64,000 bases of DNA from Paraburkholderia bryophila (GTDB lineage Bacteria; Pseudomonadota; Gammaproteobacteria; Burkholderiales; Burkholderiaceae), in contig NZ_JACCAS010000001.1 of NCBI RefSeq assembly GCF_013409255.1, forward strand, positions 3,534,001-3,598,000, read 5' to 3'. Positions 46,893 through 56,389 of the stretch are shown in pieces (position 1 is the first letter of the stretch; each line of letters opens with the position of its first letter). The notes under the pieces were generated by a model, which saw nothing but the letters and a program-made list of their open reading frames with translations, ran no database searches and had not been told where the DNA came from. The position numbers and the translations under genes were made by a program.

Positions 46893-48143
46893 TTACTTGC
46901 CCAGACCCGTCGCCGCGATCTGTTGCGTGACGTACTGCGCGAACAACGCGTGCAGGTGCGTGCTCGGGTGAACCAGATCCGCGAACATGTAGGTCTGGTC
47001 AGCGCCGGCCACCGTATAGGTCTGCGGCGAGCAGAACAGCGACGAGCCGAACTGCGAACCGTACTGAGCCGGCGTCAGGCCGTTCGTGGCGCTCGGGTTC
47101 GCGGTTGCGTACGCGGTTGCATTCGCCACCATCGACGACAGGTTACACGCCGTGCCCGTGTTGGACACCGTGAAGCCCAGCGCCTGGTAGTTCGGCAATT
47201 GCTGGTCCAGCCACGTGAACGCATCGGCCACGATGACCTTGCCCGTACCCACCAGACCACGTGCCTGCAGGTTCTGCAGCAGGATGCCGTTATACGCCGC
47301 GGTAATGCCCGTCAGCAGTGCAGCCGCGCCGGGCGAGGCCGCGTTGGCCTGAACGCCTTGCGGCGTGTTGCCGATGTCCGGCACCGTCGAGACCACCACG
47401 TGCGTCGCGCCCGAGCCGACGATGGTTTGAATCTGCGCGGCGAGTTGCGCGGCCGCCGTAGCGATCTGCGGGTTCGGCAACTGCTGCAGGTAGCCGGCGA
47501 TGAACGTCACCTGGCCCGCCGGCGTGTTCGGCAGTTGGCCCGCCGCGACGAGTTGCGGATATTGCGTAGCCAGCGCGGTGGCGAGCGCCGTCAGATTCGC
47601 CGTGGTGCCGGCGAATTGGAAGATGTCGTTCGCGCCGCCGTTGATCAGCACGAGCTGGTTCGCGTTGAAGCTCGTGTTCGCGCTCAGGTAGTTGGCCACC
47701 TGGGTCACGACCGGCACCGTCGTGGCTGCCATGCTGTTCGGCGCCCAGCCTTCGCCTTGCGGGTTGACGACGTCGGAGCCGCCTTGCGCGTAGCCGAAGC
47801 CGCCGGCTGCCACCAGCGGTTTGCCGAAGCCGCCCAGATACGCGGCGCTCAACGTGCCGCCGTAGTATTCCGCGACCTTCTGCGTCCACACTTCGCCCGG
47901 GTTGGTCGTGAAGCGGCCGCCGCCGAAGCTCGACTGGATCACCGGTGCGTACGTGCCGACGTCCGACAAGCTGTCGCCGAACGACACGACCTGCAGTTTC
48001 ACGCCGCCCGCCGGCGTGCTGCTGGCGTTGTTGTTGTTGTCGCTGCCGCCGCCGCAAGCGACGAGCATGGCAAACGCCGTGCTGGCCATGGCGATCTGCG
48101 TGACGCGCAACCAGGCTTGTTTCTTCGATGTTGTTTGTTTCAT
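46893..48143 (-). CDS. Exported GDSL/SGNH-family esterase (lipoprotein)
   Basis: This 416-residue protein starts at the ATG at 48143. A signal sequence ends in FAMLVACGGG, a plausible lipobox with Cys near residue 28. SGNH blocks: VVSFGDSLSDVGTYAP (nucleophile Ser), VLINGGANDIFQF (block III Asn) and MFADLVHPSTHLH (Asp and His). It should hydrolyse esters or lipids at the cell envelope. There is no autotransporter barrel, unlike EstA-type relatives. The original longer reading frame to 48260 is not family-like. Confidence 0.9.
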   Translation of the reverse strand: MKQTTSKKQAWLRVTQIAMASTAFAMLVACGGGSDNNNNASSTPAGGVKLQVVSFGDSLSDVGTYAPVIQSSFGGGRFTTNPGEVWTQKVAEYYGGTLSAAYLGGFGKPLVAAGGFGYAQGGSDVVNPQGEGWAPNSMAATTVPVVTQVANYLSANTSFNANQLVLINGGANDIFQFAGTTANLTALATALATQYPQLVAAGQLPNTPAGQVTFIAGYLQQLPNPQIATAAAQLAAQIQTIVGSGATHVVVSTVPDIGNTPQGVQANAASPGAAALLTGITAAYNGILLQNLQARGLVGTGKVIVADAFTWLDQQLPNYQALGFTVSNTGTACNLSSMVANATAYATANPSATNGLTPAQYGSQFGSSLFCSPQTYTVAGADQTYMFADLVHPSTHLHALFAQYVTQQIAATGLGK

Positions 48144-48237
48144 GTTGACTACATCTCCTCGTATGTGTGGCCCTTGCGCCATGTGTTGCAGGCAGCGCCC
48201 ACCGCGTCGGCGGCGTGACGACAGCTTACAGAATCTT

Positions 48238-49176
48238 CTACGGCCTGCGCGGCGTTTCAAACGCAGCCGTATGGTTTTCCTCTACCTCCGCCATGCGGCT
48301 CGAAGCGGCTGAGCCCGCGACGCGGCGCGCATGATAATCCGCGGCCCACGCGGGCGGCGCAAACAGCGCGCGCCACTTGTTGCGCCAGCCACGCACGCTC
48401 GCGAAGTCGGCGGCCATCGACGTCCATTCGTGAAACGTCGCCTTCAGCGGGTTGTAGGTGTGCAGCGGTTCGACGATGCCGTACACCGGCGCCTCGTGCG
48501 GATCTTCTTCCACGTAGCTGCCGAACAGGCGATCCCAGATCACCAGCACGCCGGCATAGTTGCGGTCGATGTAGCGATCGTTGCGCGCGTGATGCACGCG
48601 ATGAATCGACGGTGTGTTGAACACGTATTCGAGCCAGCCGAGCTTGCCGATCGCCTGCGTATGAACGAAGAACTGGAAGCCGAGATTGATCAGCACGATC
48701 GCGACGATCTGCTTCGGCGGAAAGCCGAATACGGCGAGCGGAATCCAGAACAGCCACATGCCCGCGATCGGGTACATCAGGCTCTGGCGGAACGCGGTCG
48801 AAAAATTCATCCGCTCCGACGAGTGATGCACGACATGCGCGGCCCACAACCAGCGCACGCGATGGCTGCAACGATGGAACACGTAGTAGAGCAGATCCTG
48901 CGCGATGAACAGCACCACGAACGAGACCCAGTTGGCCTGCCACGTGGTGACGCGGTAGTGATCGTAGAAGAACGCGTAGACGGGAATGATGGCGAGCCAC
49001 GCGAGCTTGTCGGCGGCTTGCTGCATCAGCGCGAGCGCGGCGTTGCAGAACGTGTCGCGCCAGCTATAAAGCTGCGCGCCCGGGCGTGTGCGCCGCAGGT
49101 GCCACGCCTCCCAGCCGATGCATGCGAGAAAGACTGGCGCCATGGCGAGCAGCAGCAATTCCGCATCGAATTGCAT
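48238..49176 (-). CDS. Sterol desaturase/fatty acid hydroxylase-family membrane di-iron enzyme
   Basis: This 312-residue protein has several membrane helices. The histidine boxes typical of the family are visible: HRCSHRVRWLWAAHVVHHSS and, later, HRVHHARNDRYIDRNYAG, which bind a di-iron centre. Such bacterial enzymes hydroxylate or desaturate lipids; sterols are not expected here, so the substrate may be a hopanoid, fatty acid or ether lipid. It is single and divergent from nothing obvious; the adjacent GDSL esterase may act on lipids too. Confidence 0.9.
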   Translation of the reverse strand: MQFDAELLLLAMAPVFLACIGWEAWHLRRTRPGAQLYSWRDTFCNAALALMQQAADKLAWLAIIPVYAFFYDHYRVTTWQANWVSFVVLFIAQDLLYYVFHRCSHRVRWLWAAHVVHHSSERMNFSTAFRQSLMYPIAGMWLFWIPLAVFGFPPKQIVAIVLINLGFQFFVHTQAIGKLGWLEYVFNTPSIHRVHHARNDRYIDRNYAGVLVIWDRLFGSYVEEDPHEAPVYGIVEPLHTYNPLKATFHEWTSMAADFASVRGWRNKWRALFAPPAWAADYHARRVAGSAASSRMAEVEENHTAAFETPRRP

Positions 49177-49370
49177 CGTGTCTTCCTCCGTGGTCCCTGG
49201 CCGCTGCGCGATACGCAGCGGGTCGTGTCGTTATCGTTTGATTAGGCCACGCGACCGCTACGGATGCATGGCTTGCGCGCCACGCGAGCGTTTTACGCGC
49301 ACCTCAAACACTGCCCGACAGCGTACACGCTTGGGAGCATTGCGGCGCGCGGCTTCGCTAGAAGGAAACC

Positions 49371-51077
49371 TCAGTGGGCCGCGCGCTGGTGCGGGTTTTT
49401 CCTGGGCTTGCTGGTGCGGCTGCTGCGCGGTTCCGCGACGGGATCGGACACTTTCGTGAAGCCCTGGGACGGACCCTGGTAGACCCATTCGAGCAATGCG
49501 TCATGGGCCGCGCGCGCGGCTTCCGAATGCGGATCGTTGATCAGGCTGACGACCACGTAGCTGTTGCCATCCGCCGACGCCACGTAGCCGGCGATCGCAC
49601 GCACGTCGCGCAAGGTGCCGGTCTTGATGTGCGCGTTGCCGCCCGCGCCCTGGTTGGTGAGGCGGTTGCGCATGGTGCCGTCCACGCCAGCGATGGGCAG
49701 CGACTCCACGAACACCTGGGCGACCGGACTCGCATTGGCCCGCTGCAACAGATCGGCGAGCGAGAGCGCGGTGACGTGCTCGTCGCGCGACAGACCCGAG
49801 CCGTTGTCGAGCGTCAGGTATTCCATGTCCACAGCGTCGCGGCGCAGAAACGCCTGGATCGCGCGCGCGGATTTGGCGGGCGTCGCAGGCGGCTTTTCTT
49901 CGGCGGCGCCGATGGTCAGGAACAGATTGCGCGCCATCGTGTTGTTGCTGAACTTGTTGATGTCGCGAACGATGTCGGCCAGCATCGGCCCGTCGTGCGT
50001 GGCGACCAGTTTGGCGCCGACCGGCACTGCGCCTTCGCGGGTCGCGCCGTTGAAGGTGCCGCCGGTTTGCTGCCACAGCGCGAGAAAGCCGCCCGCGAAA
50101 AACGCTGAATGATCGAGCACCGCGACGTTGATCGTGCGCGGGCCGCAGCGCACCGAATAGTCGCCGCTGAACGACGCGACGACCGTGCCGTTCGGCTGCG
50201 GCGTGACGCTCGGCGAGACCGTCGACGCATCGCCACGGCATGGGCCGTTGACCGCGTGCATCTGATTGTCGATCTGCAATTGCGCGAGCGCCGGCAGCAC
50301 GTCGATCGCGACGCTGCCGTCGGGCGACGGCGTGAGCGTGAACGACAGCGATTTGAATGCATACAGCAGCGGATCGGGGCCGACGTTGTACGGTGCGGTG
50401 GCGTCGTCGTCGAACGGCGGCAGGTCGCGCGTGGACGGATCGAAGTAGCGCTTGTCGAGCACCAGCGCGCCATCGATTCCAGTGATGCCCGCCTTGTGGA
50501 TCTTCTGCACGAGGTCGATCAATTCTTCCGGCACGAGCTTCGGATCGCCCGTGCCCTGAATGTAAAGATTGCCGTGCAGCACGCCGTTGGCGTCGACGTT
50601 GCCGTCCGCGTACGCACTGGTGCGCCAGCGATAATCGGGGCCGAGAATCGACAGGCCGGAATAGGTGGTGACGAGCTTCATCGTCGAGGCGGGCATCATC
50701 GGTTTGCCGGCGTTCAGTGCGACGATCGGCGTGCGGTCGCCGACCTTTTCGACGACCACGCTGATCGACGACAAGGGCACGTGCGCGCGCTGCAAGCCGA
50801 GCATGACCGACTGCGGCAGCACGGTGGTGACGTTGACGCTCGGATGCGTCGCCTTGACACGCGCCTGCGCGGCGAGTGGCAACGAAGCGGCCGCACCGCT
50901 ACCGAGTAGGGCGCAGGCGAGCATCCACCCGGCCGCGGTCCGCTGCACGAAACGGCGCGGCATGCGGGCCGAAGCGGAAGCAGAAGCAGTAGCGGGAACA
51001 GGAGAAGAAAACCAGCGCGAGCGCAGCGCGACACGATGCAGGCGGCGTGCGAGAGAAGACAGAAAAGCGTGCGTCAT
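49371..51077 (-). CDS. dacB: D-alanyl-D-alanine carboxypeptidase/endopeptidase (PBP4-like)
   Basis: This 568-residue S13 protein shows STMK in MMPASTMKLVTTYSG (nucleophile Ser), SNN in INKFSNNTMARNL, and KTG in NAHIKTGTLRDV, the three penicillin-binding motifs. It trims or cleaves peptidoglycan cross-links in the periplasm. Start choice is uncertain: the ATG at 51077 gives a 38-residue Arg/Ala-rich n-region. An ATG at 50963 (PRRFVQRTAAGWMLACALLG) starts directly at a good signal peptide, and neither has a clear ribosome-binding site. It is divergent from a two-component system. Confidence 0.93.
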   Translation of the reverse strand: MTHAFLSSLARRLHRVALRSRWFSSPVPATASASASARMPRRFVQRTAAGWMLACALLGSGAAASLPLAAQARVKATHPSVNVTTVLPQSVMLGLQRAHVPLSSISVVVEKVGDRTPIVALNAGKPMMPASTMKLVTTYSGLSILGPDYRWRTSAYADGNVDANGVLHGNLYIQGTGDPKLVPEELIDLVQKIHKAGITGIDGALVLDKRYFDPSTRDLPPFDDDATAPYNVGPDPLLYAFKSLSFTLTPSPDGSVAIDVLPALAQLQIDNQMHAVNGPCRGDASTVSPSVTPQPNGTVVASFSGDYSVRCGPRTINVAVLDHSAFFAGGFLALWQQTGGTFNGATREGAVPVGAKLVATHDGPMLADIVRDINKFSNNTMARNLFLTIGAAEEKPPATPAKSARAIQAFLRRDAVDMEYLTLDNGSGLSRDEHVTALSLADLLQRANASPVAQVFVESLPIAGVDGTMRNRLTNQGAGGNAHIKTGTLRDVRAIAGYVASADGNSYVVVSLINDPHSEAARAAHDALLEWVYQGPSQGFTKVSDPVAEPRSSRTSKPRKNPHQRAAH

Positions 51078-51285
51078 GGACGGGCGAAAAAGCAAAATGT
51101 CAGGGCGTGGGGCACGCGGTAATCCGGGGATGCATCGAGGTGCGTCGCATACCAGCGCCGCGCGACGCAAAGCGCCCATTGTAGAGACATGCCGTGAGGC
51201 TGCGGTGAAAAAAGCGTCAAGCGGCGTGCACGGTGATGGCGGGCGCTAGAATGCGGCATCGCTTAACGTTTCGGAACGGATAACC

Positions 51286-51948
51286 ATGCGCATCTTGCTA
51301 GTCGAAGACGACCGGATGATCGCCGAAGGTGTGCGCAAGGCGCTGCGCGGCGAAGGCTTCGCGGTCGACTGGGTGGAAGACGGCGAAGCGGCGCTCAGCG
51401 CGGCCGGCTCGCAACCTTACGATCTGGTGCTGCTCGATCTCGGTCTGCCCAGGCGCGACGGTCTCGACGTGTTGCGCACCCTGCGCGCGCGCGGCCATGC
51501 GCTGCCGGTGCTGATCGTCACCGCGCGCGACGCGGTGGCCGATCGCGTCAAGGGCCTCGACGCCGGCGCCGACGATTACCTTGTCAAACCTTTCGATCTC
51601 GACGAACTCGGCGCCCGCATGCGCGCGCTGATCCGCCGTCAATCGGGCCGCAGCGATTCGACGATTCGCCACGGCAATCTGACGCTCGATCCCGCGTCGC
51701 ATCAGGTCACGCTCGACGGTGCGCCGGTGGCCTTGTCGGCGCGTGAATTCGCGCTGCTGGAAGCGTTGCTCGCGCGTCCCGGCGCGGTGCTGTCGAAGAG
51801 CCAGCTCGAAGAAAAAATGTACGGCTGGGGCGAAGAGATCGGCAGCAATACCGTCGAGGTCTACATTCACGCGCTGCGCAAAAAGCTCGGCGCGGAACTG
51901 ATTCGCAACGTGCGCGGCCTCGGCTACATGATCGCGAAGGACGCCTGA
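51286..51948 (+). CDS. OmpR-family response regulator, PmrA/QseB-like
   Basis: This 220-residue protein has a receiver domain with D51 (LLDLGLP) and Lys in GADDYLVKPFDLDELGARMRAL. The output winged helix ends in GLGYMIAKDA. The spacing and KPFDLDEL signature are typical of the PmrA/QseB/BasR subgroup. The sensor kinase gene starts 4 bp after its stop. Two CTTAA-type direct-repeat boxes upstream of the next gene, degP, match the type of site bound by this subgroup. Confidence 0.93.
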   Translation: MRILLVEDDRMIAEGVRKALRGEGFAVDWVEDGEAALSAAGSQPYDLVLLDLGLPRRDGLDVLRTLRARGHALPVLIVTARDAVADRVKGLDAGADDYLVKPFDLDELGARMRALIRRQSGRSDSTIRHGNLTLDPASHQVTLDGAPVALSAREFALLEALLARPGAVLSKSQLEEKMYGWGEEIGSNTVEVYIHALRKKLGAELIRNVRGLGYMIAKDA

Positions 51949-51952
51949 GCCG

Positions 51953-53254
51953 ATGCGTTCGATTCGTCGTCAATTGCTCATTTGGCTGCTTGCGCTGGTG
52001 TTGCTCGGCGTCGGCATTGCGGGGTGGCTGATTTACCGTCAGGCGCTGGCGGAAGCCAACGAACTGTTCGATTACCAGTTGGAGCAGATTGCCGCGGCGC
52101 TGCCGTCGGAACCGTTCTCGCAGGTGCTCGGTTCGCGCGATACCGGCGACGAAGGCATCGTGCTGCAGATCTGGAATCGCAACGGCGTGCTGATGTACTA
52201 CTCGCGTCCGCGCGCGCCGCTCGCGCCGCGCGCCGAGCTGGGGTTTTCGACCGAGCACACGGAGCGTGGTGACTGGCGCGTGTATGGCGCGATCGTCGGT
52301 GATAACGTCGTGCAACTGGCGCAGCCGGTGTCGGTGCGCAACCGTCTCGCCGCGAGCGTCGCGCTGCGCACGCTGTGGCCGCTGATCGTGCTGCTACCGT
52401 TGATGGGCGTGGCGGTGTGGGTGATCGTCGGGCGCGGACTGAAGCCGCTACGGCGTGTCACCAGCGCGCTCGACACGCGCCATCCCGAAGCGCTCGATCC
52501 GTTGCCCGACCAGCGTCTGCCGCTTGAGGTGCAGCCGCTCGTGCGAGCCTTGAACGGCCTGCTCGAACGGCTCGCCACCGCGCTCGACATTCAGAAAGCA
52601 TTCGTCGCCGATGCCGCGCATGAATTGCGCACGCCGCTCGCCGCCGTGCAGATTCAGGCGCAACTGGTGGCGCGCGCGAAAGACGACGCCTCCCGCAGCG
52701 AAGCGCTGACCGATCTGCAGGCGGGCGTGACGCGCGCCACGCGTCTCGCCGAGCAACTGCTGGCGCTCGCGCGCTCCGAACCGGACGGCCTCGCCGCCAC
52801 CGACGCGATCGATCTGCGTGCGTTGCTGCAGGACTGCGTGGTGAAGTACGCGCCGCTCGCGCAGAATCGCGGCGTCGATCTCGGCATCGAAGCGAGCGAA
52901 GCCGCCACGGTGATCGGCGACGCCGACGCGTTGCGCGTGATGTTCAACAACCTCGTGGACAACGCAACCAAATACACGCCGCGCGGCGGCCGGGTGGACG
53001 TCAGTCTGCATGTCGAGGAAGGGCACCCCACCGTGCGGATCGCCGATAGCGGTCCGGGCATCGAGCCGGCCGAACGCGATCGCGTGTTCGACCGTTTCTA
53101 TCGCGCGGGCGCCAGTGCGAATCGCGTGCGCACCGATGTCGCGGGCAGCGGCCTGGGACTGGCGATCGTGCGCCGGATCGCCACGCAACACCATGCGGCC
53201 GTGTCGCTCGACGAGTCGCCTGCGGGCGGCTTGCAGGTCAACGTGCGCTTCTGA
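51953..53254 (+). CDS. Sensor histidine kinase, PmrB/QseC-like
   Basis: This 433-residue kinase has membrane helices at about 8-27 and 142-160 enclosing a periplasmic sensor of about 110 residues. A HAMP-like linker follows. The H-box is VADAAHELRTPLAAVQ (His near 223), the N-box NLVDNATKYTPRGG, and the G boxes ADSGPGIEP and GSGLGLAIV. It should phosphorylate the adjacent regulator in response to an envelope or metal signal that cannot be named. The degP-like gene 160 bp downstream fits an envelope-stress theme. Confidence 0.92.
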   Translation: MRSIRRQLLIWLLALVLLGVGIAGWLIYRQALAEANELFDYQLEQIAAALPSEPFSQVLGSRDTGDEGIVLQIWNRNGVLMYYSRPRAPLAPRAELGFSTEHTERGDWRVYGAIVGDNVVQLAQPVSVRNRLAASVALRTLWPLIVLLPLMGVAVWVIVGRGLKPLRRVTSALDTRHPEALDPLPDQRLPLEVQPLVRALNGLLERLATALDIQKAFVADAAHELRTPLAAVQIQAQLVARAKDDASRSEALTDLQAGVTRATRLAEQLLALARSEPDGLAATDAIDLRALLQDCVVKYAPLAQNRGVDLGIEASEAATVIGDADALRVMFNNLVDNATKYTPRGGRVDVSLHVEEGHPTVRIADSGPGIEPAERDRVFDRFYRAGASANRVRTDVAGSGLGLAIVRRIATQHHAAVSLDESPAGGLQVNVRF

Positions 53255-53284
53255 AGAAGCTGAGGCTTTCTGTTCGTAAAGTGG

Positions 53285-53301
53285 CTTAAACGGGGCTTAA
53301 A
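53285..53301 (+). promoter_or_regulatory. PmrA/QseB-type direct-repeat box 1 upstream of degP
   Basis: CTTAAA-N5-CTTAAA, two half sites with an 11-bp period as for OmpR-family dimers. Degenerate half sites CCTAAC (53307) and CTTGAA (53319) continue the phase. This agrees with the PmrA-type consensus YTTAAK-N5-YTTAAK in the TTAA core. Confidence 0.7.
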
Positions 53302-53338
53302 GCTGCCCTAACGAGGGGCTTGAAGCGATCTGGCGCTG

Positions 53339-53355
53339 CTTAAGACTCTTTTAAG
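53339..53355 (+). promoter_or_regulatory. PmrA/QseB-type direct-repeat box 2 upstream of degP
   Basis: CTTAAG-N5-TTTAAG, a full match to YTTAAK-N5-YTTAAK, ends 60 bp before the degP start. It is about five helical turns from box 1, a good position to overlap or sit near a -35 element. Confidence 0.72.
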
Positions 53356-53414
53356 CGATGCCCCGTACGCTTCGAGTCATCCAGTAGCCTCTTTCTCCCA
53401 GTCAGGAGTACACG

Positions 53415-54932
53415 ATGAACGCGAAAACCTTGTCCCGCAGCGCTGTTGCAGTAGCTGTCGCCGTGGCGCTGTCCGCCGGCTATGTGGCGGGGCATCGCGA
53501 CGTGCCCGCGCCGCAGGTGATCACGCCGGCGCAAGCCGCGATGATGCCCGCTGAAGCCGCGGCCAAAACCGGCATTCCCGACTTCTCGGGCCTGGTCGAA
53601 ACCTACGGCCCGGCCGTCGTCAACATCAGCGCGAAGCACGTGGTCAAGCAGACGGCGCTGCGCGGTAACGGCAACGGCGGCAACGCCGGCGGCAATCAGT
53701 TGCCGATCGATCCGAGCGATCCGTTCTACCAGTTCTACAAGCACTTCTTCGGCGGTATGCCGGGCATGCAAGGCGGCGACGGCGGCGATGCGGCCGATCA
53801 GCCGAGCGCAAGCCTGGGCTCGGGCTTTATCGTCAGCAGCGACGGTTACATCCTGACCAACGCGCATGTGGTGGACGGCGCCAACGTCGTCACCGTGAAG
53901 CTCACCGACAAGCGCGAATTCAGGGCCAAGGTGATCGGCGCCGACAAGCAGTCCGACGTCGCCGTGCTGAAGATCGACGCGAGCAATCTGCCGACCGTGA
54001 AGATCGGCGATCCGCGTCAGAGCAAGGTCGGTCAGTGGGTGGTCGCGATCGGCTCGCCTTATGGTTTCGACAACACCGTGACCTCGGGCATCATCAGCGC
54101 GAAGTCGCGTTCGCTGCCCAACGAGAACTACACGCCGTTCATTCAGACCGACGTGCCGGTGAACCCCGGTAATTCGGGCGGTCCGCTGTTCAATCTGGAA
54201 GGCGAAGTGATCGGCATCAACTCGATGATCTACTCGCAGACTGGCGGCTTCCAGGGGCTGTCGTTCGCGATCCCGATCAATGAGGCGATCAAGGTCAAGG
54301 ACGACATCGTCAAGACCGGCCACGTCAGCCGCGGCCGTCTCGGCGTCGCGGTGCAGGGCATGAACCAGACGCTGGCGAATTCGTTCGGCCTGCAGAAGCC
54401 GCAAGGCGCGCTGGTGAGCTCGGTCGATCCGGGCGGTCCGGCCGCGAAGGGCGGCTTGCAGCCGGGCGACGTGATTCTGTCGGTGAACGGCGAGACGGTC
54501 GGCGATTCGACGGATCTGCCGGCGCAGGTCGCGGGTCTGGCGCCGGGTAGCTCGGCCACCGTGCAGGTGTGGCGCGACAAGGCCACCAAGGATCTGAAGG
54601 TGACGATCGGCTCGTTGTCGGATGCGAAGGTCGCCGCCGACAAGGTGGATCAGCCGACCCAGTTGCAGGGCCGCCTCGGCGTGGCGGTGCGGCCGCTGAC
54701 GCCGGAAGAGAAGAGCGGCGCCTCGATCTCGCACGGTCTGCTGGTGCAGCAGTCGGGCGGCGCGGCGGAAAGCGCCGGCATCCAGCCGGGCGACGTGATT
54801 CTCGCGGTCAACGGCCGGCCGATCACCACGGTCGATCAGTTGAAGCAGATGATCGCCAGCGCCGGCAGCAGCATCGCGCTGCTGATCCAGCGCGACAACG
54901 CGCAGATCTTCGTGCCGGTGGATCTGGGCTGA
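53415..54932 (+). CDS. degP: Do-family periplasmic serine protease (DegP/MucD-like)
   Basis: This 505-residue protein has an N-terminal signal (LSRSAVAVAVAVALSAGYVAG) and a trypsin-like domain. The His lies in GYILTNAHVVDGANV, the Asp in SDVAVLKIDA, and the Ser near residue 254 in NPGNSGGPLFN. Two PDZ domains follow (about residues 290-390 and 415-500). It degrades or refolds misfolded envelope proteins. The upstream region holds two OmpR-type direct repeats, and the adjacent two-component system is the likely controller. A terminator follows at 55036-55076. Confidence 0.95.
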   Translation: MNAKTLSRSAVAVAVAVALSAGYVAGHRDVPAPQVITPAQAAMMPAEAAAKTGIPDFSGLVETYGPAVVNISAKHVVKQTALRGNGNGGNAGGNQLPIDPSDPFYQFYKHFFGGMPGMQGGDGGDAADQPSASLGSGFIVSSDGYILTNAHVVDGANVVTVKLTDKREFRAKVIGADKQSDVAVLKIDASNLPTVKIGDPRQSKVGQWVVAIGSPYGFDNTVTSGIISAKSRSLPNENYTPFIQTDVPVNPGNSGGPLFNLEGEVIGINSMIYSQTGGFQGLSFAIPINEAIKVKDDIVKTGHVSRGRLGVAVQGMNQTLANSFGLQKPQGALVSSVDPGGPAAKGGLQPGDVILSVNGETVGDSTDLPAQVAGLAPGSSATVQVWRDKATKDLKVTIGSLSDAKVAADKVDQPTQLQGRLGVAVRPLTPEEKSGASISHGLLVQQSGGAAESAGIQPGDVILAVNGRPITTVDQLKQMIASAGSSIALLIQRDNAQIFVPVDLG

Positions 54933-55277
54933 TCGTTGGGCGGGCAGGGCGTGGCCGTGTCGCGTCCTGCTGACCGATCGGTTGACGGACTGGCGGACCG
55001 GTTGGCCGATTTGCCCCGGGAATTGAAGTAACGCTTGCCGGTCCTTGCACTTACTGCCTGCGGACCGGCATTTTTTATCCGTCTTTATCGCTGTTTTTAT
55101 CGCGGGTTTTACCCGTCAAGCAGTACCGAAGCAAGGCGCTGTGCGCCGTGCAGTGCGGCGCGACAGCGGTTTCCGGACGACGCGATCTGCCTTGTGGCAC
55201 GCAGGTTGCGTCTGCCTTGGTCCGGGCCGTCGCGGGACGGCGCCGGAAGGGATACGACCTCAACAAGGAGCGAACCG
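54933..55277. other. Spacer between degP and a small exported protein
   Basis: This 345-bp interval contains the degP terminator at 55036-55076 and, after it, about 200 bp of leader for the following gene. No other gene or structured element was recognised. Confidence 0.6.
55036..55076 (+). terminator. Terminator of degP
   Basis: A 9-bp perfect stem TGCCGGTCC/GGACCGGCA with a 17-nt loop and six T residues, 104 bp after the degP stop. Confidence 0.82.
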
Positions 55278-55775
55278 ATGAAAACCCAACGCAATCAGCG
55301 AAGGATCGTAGCCGCCGCGCTGTGCGCAGCGCTCACGCTCGGTCTGGCGGGCGGCGCGTATGCACAGCAGTCGAACGGCACCACCGGCGGCACGACCACC
55401 GACGACACCAGCGCGGGCAACGACAACGGCGGCGGCATGCCGCAAATCCAGCACAAGGGCGACGTCGCGTTCGTGTCGGGCGGCGTCGGGCAGGACGAAT
55501 CGAAGGCGCTGCAGCATGCGCAAAGCCAGTGGCCGTTGTCGTTGCGCTTCACGGGCCCAGGCTCCGACTTTCTCGCGGACGTTCACGTGCGAGTCGTTGA
55601 CGCGCATGACGGCGAGGTGCTGAGCGCCACGTCGCGTGGACCGTACATGCTGGTCAAGCTGCGCCCGGGCCGCTACACGGTGCATGCACAGTACAAGGAC
55701 CGCGACCAGAGCAAGGCGGTGACGATCCCGGCCAAGGGCTCCGCGAAGGCGGACTTCTACTGGACGACGCAGTAA
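55278..55775 (+). CDS. Exported protein with carboxypeptidase-regulatory-like fold
   Basis: This 165-residue protein starts at the ATG at 55278 with AAGGAG nine bases upstream. Its signal peptide ends at AYAQ. After a Thr/Gly/Asp-rich linker comes a domain with SLRFTGPGSDFLADVHVRVVDAHDGEVL and PYMLVKLRPGRYTVHAQYKD. That pattern resembles the carboxypeptidase regulatory-like (transthyretin-type) beta sandwich found in many periplasmic proteins. The function is unknown. Confidence 0.78.
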   Translation: MKTQRNQRRIVAAALCAALTLGLAGGAYAQQSNGTTGGTTTDDTSAGNDNGGGMPQIQHKGDVAFVSGGVGQDESKALQHAQSQWPLSLRFTGPGSDFLADVHVRVVDAHDGEVLSATSRGPYMLVKLRPGRYTVHAQYKDRDQSKAVTIPAKGSAKADFYWTTQ

Positions 55776-55966
55776 AGCGGGCGATCGGACCGCCCGGCGG
55801 GGAGATCGCCCCGGGAGACAGCTCAGTTGCGCGACTCAGGAAGCTCGCGCACTTGTCGGAAGTTTGGTCGATAATGAAGCCACGGGCGCGCCCCGTGGCT
55901 TTTCCGTTTGTACGACCCGTTTGTGCGACCCGTTCGTACGACCGCACCTCATCACGGAGCCGGGAC

Positions 55967-56359
55967 ATGAGCGATGCCTTGACACCTCACGGAAGCCCCG
56001 GCGCGGGCGCGGGCGGACATGCCATCTCGATCACCGGCAACAGCCACCGGGTGCGGATGATTCACGGCGGCGTTACCATGGCCGATACCCAGGCCGGGCT
56101 CACGCTCTCGGAAACCGGCCTGCCGGACGTGTTCTATTTCCCGCGCGCGGACGTGAACATGGCCCGCCTCGAACGCTCCACGCATACTTCGCACTGCCCG
56201 TTCAAGGGCGACGCGTCATACTTCCATCTGCGCACCGAAGACGGCCTGATCGAGAACGCCGTCTGGAGCTATGAAACGCCGCTCGAGCCGGCGCAACAGA
56301 TCAAAGGGTATCTGGCGTTTTACGCATCGCGCGTGGATCGCATCGATCAGACTTCCTGA
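55967..56359 (+). CDS. DUF427-domain protein
   Basis: This 130-residue protein starts at the ATG at 55967, preceded by GCCGGGAC. DUF427 markers: GVTMADTQAGLTLSETGLPDVFYFPRADV, STHTSHCPFKGDASYFHL and NAVWSYETPLEPAQQIKGYLAFY with a conserved Cys. The family is small and cytosolic; its enzymatic role is not firmly assigned. It is 30 bp upstream of a CoxG-like gene and probably co-transcribed with it. Confidence 0.92.
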   Translation: MSDALTPHGSPGAGAGGHAISITGNSHRVRMIHGGVTMADTQAGLTLSETGLPDVFYFPRADVNMARLERSTHTSHCPFKGDASYFHLRTEDGLIENAVWSYETPLEPAQQIKGYLAFYASRVDRIDQTS

Positions 56360-56389
56360 TCGGGCCGCGCGTTTATCGGGGAGGCTGCA

